Source of the DNA: Corynebacterium gottingense
GTDB lineage: Bacteria > Actinomycetota > Actinomycetes > Mycobacteriales > Mycobacteriaceae
DNA length: 64,000 nucleotides
Direction of reading: 5' to 3'
NCBI RefSeq assembly: GCF_003693265.1
Contig: NZ_RDRE01000005.1
Coordinates: 104,414-168,413 of the forward strand
Shown here: in pieces, positions 62,568 to 64,000 of the stretch
Layout: each line of letters starts with the position of its first letter
Numbering within the stretch: position 1 is the stretch's first letter
Translations under genes and position numbers: made by a program
Notes under the pieces: generated by a model
Databases searched by the model: none
The model's input: the letters and a program-made list of their open reading frames with translations, nothing else
Told to the model about the DNA's origin: nothing

Positions 62568-64000
62568 CTACTTAGAGGAACCATCCAGCTTGACGGAGCT
62601 ACCACCAAGACCACCAGGAGCACAGTTGTCGTAAATGATCGTGCCAGCAATGATGCCAGCAGCAATCACCGCGATACCAGCACCGACGGTGGCCAGGTCG
62701 AAACCTGCCTTACGCAGCTGCTCATTCATCTGCGACAGCGCCTGCGCAGTCTGCGGGTTGAACATACCCAGGTTCTGCTGGATCTGCGCATTCGCACGCT
62801 CGATCTCCTTCGAGGTGTTCTCGACGAACTCGGAGACACCCGGGATGGACATCTGCGTTGCCAGACCAACCGGAATCAGCGCCAGCAGCGGCAGACCGAA
62901 GCCCACAGCAGAAGCCGCACACTTACCCTTATCAATCCCCGGCTCCTGCGGGGCCGGAGTACCAGTCGGGTCGGTCGGCTTCGACGGCTCATCAGTCTTC
63001 TTGTCGACGATCGAGCTGACCGTGCCGATCACAGTGCCGTTCTCATCCTTGATGGTCACCGTGATCTTCTCACCCGGCTTCGCATCATCATTGGCAGTAA
63101 TGACCAGGTTGCCCTTGCCATCAAGCTCAGCCTTACCCGGACCCTCGACCTCAACGGTGGTACCAGCCGGCACCTCGCCACCCGCATTCGGAACAGTCAC
63201 GGAACCACCCGGGAAAAGCGAACCAGTATCCTTATCAGCCTTCCAATTCGGAAGCTCCGCTTCTACAGGCTTATCCGAGCCATCGTCGTCCACACCCTTG
63301 GCGTGGCCAGCAACCGGAACCTCGACCTCAACCTGACCATTCGGCAGATCCTCATCCGCAATGGTCACCTTGATCGGACCATCAACATCGGTACCCGGAG
63401 TGACAACAACATTGCCATCGGCATCAATACGAGCATCGACCTTGTTGCCATCCTCGTCGGTCGCAGTCACCGTGGTGCCCTCAGGATTATTCACCTTGAC
63501 ACCAGTCGACTGCTCCTCACCATTCGGCTTCACCTCAGACGGATTCTCAACACCCTCAACCGTGGTCTTCTCCTCGACCGGCTTATCCGAAGGCACATCC
63601 GAATTGTTGTCGTCGGCACCCTTCTCGTGGCCCTCGACCGGGACCTCAACCTCAACCTGGCCGTTCGGCAGATCCTCGTCCTCAATGGTCACCTTGATCG
63701 GACCATCAACGTCAGTACCCGGAGTGACAACAACGTTGCCGTTGTCATCAATCTCGACCGGCACGTCCTTTTCGTCCTCGTCGGTCGCAGTCACCGTAGT
63801 GCCCTCAGGATTATTCACCTTGACACCAGTCGACTGCTCCTCATCAGTCGGCTTCACCTCAGACGGATTCTCGACACCCTCAACCGAAGTCGTCGGCGCA
63901 GGCGCAGGAGTCTCATCCGACTCGTTGTCGTCCTCGCCCTTGGAGTGGCCCTCGACCGGGACCTCAACCTCAACCTGACCATTCGGCAGATCCTCATCCG
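62568..64000 (-). CDS. Repeat-rich surface protein, C-terminal part (start outside window)
   Basis: At least 477 residues are visible; the frame stays open to the window end, so the N-terminus is missing. The upstream part has units of about 108 residues starting PSEVKPTDEEQSTGVKVNNP and running to VEVEVPVEGHEKG, two complete and part of a third, with a Rib/Ig-like pattern. Then comes the [19 protein letters not shown] domain, a linker, and the C-terminal double-helix domain shared with the gene at 58277-61849, ending [11 protein letters not shown]. Probably arose by duplication with that neighbour. Confidence 0.82.
   Translation of the reverse strand, partial: DEDLPNGQVEVEVPVEGHSKGEDDNESDETPAPAPTTSVEGVENPSEVKPTDEEQSTGVKVNNPEGTTVTATDEDEKDVPVEIDDNGNVVVTPGTDVDGPIKVTIEDEDLPNGQVEVEVPVEGHEKGADDNNSDVPSDKPVEEKTTVEGVENPSEVKPNGEEQSTGVKVNNPEGTTVTATDEDGNKVDARIDADGNVVVTPGTDVDGPIKVTIADEDLPNGQVEVEVPVAGHAKGVDDDGSDKPVEAELPNWKADKDTGSLFPGGSVTVPNAGGEVPAGTTVEVEGPGKAELDGKGNLVITANDDAKPGEKITVTIKDENGTVIGTVSSIVDKKTDEPSKPTDPTGTPAPQEPGIDKGKCAASAVGFGLPLLALIPVGLATQMSIPGVSEFVENTSKEIERANAQIQQNLGMFNPQTAQALSQMNEQLRKAGFDLATVGAGIAVIAAGIIAGTIIYDNCAPGGLGGSSVKLDGSSK
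63290..64000 (-). repeat. Tandem repeats of about 325 bases in the last surface protein gene
   Basis: Near-identical DNA in units around 63310-63620 and 63640-63960, with a further unit entering from beyond the edge. Each encodes one Rib/Ig-like domain plus an acidic linker of varying length. Confidence 0.85.

Overview
The window is a high-GC actinobacterial chromosome segment, almost certainly Corynebacterium. The gene neighbourhoods dacB-tilS-hpt-ftsH beside ppa, groEL2-porH-porA-ppk2, def-acetyltransferase-xthA-cls, glnX-glnH-pknG and pta-ackA match the order I know from C. glutamicum. Spa-type pilins with a class C sortase, mycolate-membrane porins (PorA/PorH-like) and many leaderless starts agree. 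I saw no rRNA, tRNA, CRISPR, insertion sequence or prophage gene.

Layout. 1-4.5 kb: conserved block on the minus strand (dacB, tilS, a small secreted protein, hpt, ftsH cut by the window edge), with ppa divergent. 4.7-20 kb: surface island with a metzincin-type protease, a five-gene pilus operon (major pilin, sortase C, minor pilin, two paralogous large LPKTG pilins), then a putative AAETG surface protein next to a class F-like sortase. 20-26 kb: rhodanese, MarR regulator, polyphosphate kinase 2, two tiny porin genes, GroEL with two CIRCE operators, M20 peptidase. 26.4-33 kb: six-gene Mrp cation/proton antiporter operon with fused MrpA-MrpB. 33-47.8 kb: YbdK-type ligase, LytR_C protein, DUF3263, peptide deformylase, LAETG surface protein, GNAT (probable N-acetylglutamate synthase), exonuclease III, cardiolipin synthase, ABC exporter, NUDIX and the glnX-glnH-pknG nutrient-sensing operon. 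48-64 kb: AbiEi/DUF559 protein, a secreted metalloprotease, a giant Rib-like repeat protein, pta-ackA, and two large repeat proteins sharing an almost identical C-terminal membrane domain; the last is cut by the window end.

Systems. Pilus genes and sortases build covalent surface fibres. PorH/PorA-like peptides would form the outer-membrane channel. GlnX/GlnH/PknG link amino-acid sensing to 2-oxoglutarate metabolism. Pta/AckA handle acetate. Mrp exchanges Na+/K+ for protons.

Most unusual signal: a short interspersed DNA motif, full form TTGCTTATCGACGCC. Its 11-base core GCTTATCGACG occurs 16 times exactly, in both orientations, inside unrelated genes and in intergenic gaps, plus several one-mismatch copies. 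No known family or regulator that I can name explains it. Other points of note are composition change inside one pilin gene, a protein-repeat array that is also an array of perfect DNA inverted repeats, and shared divergent promoters with leaderless starts.
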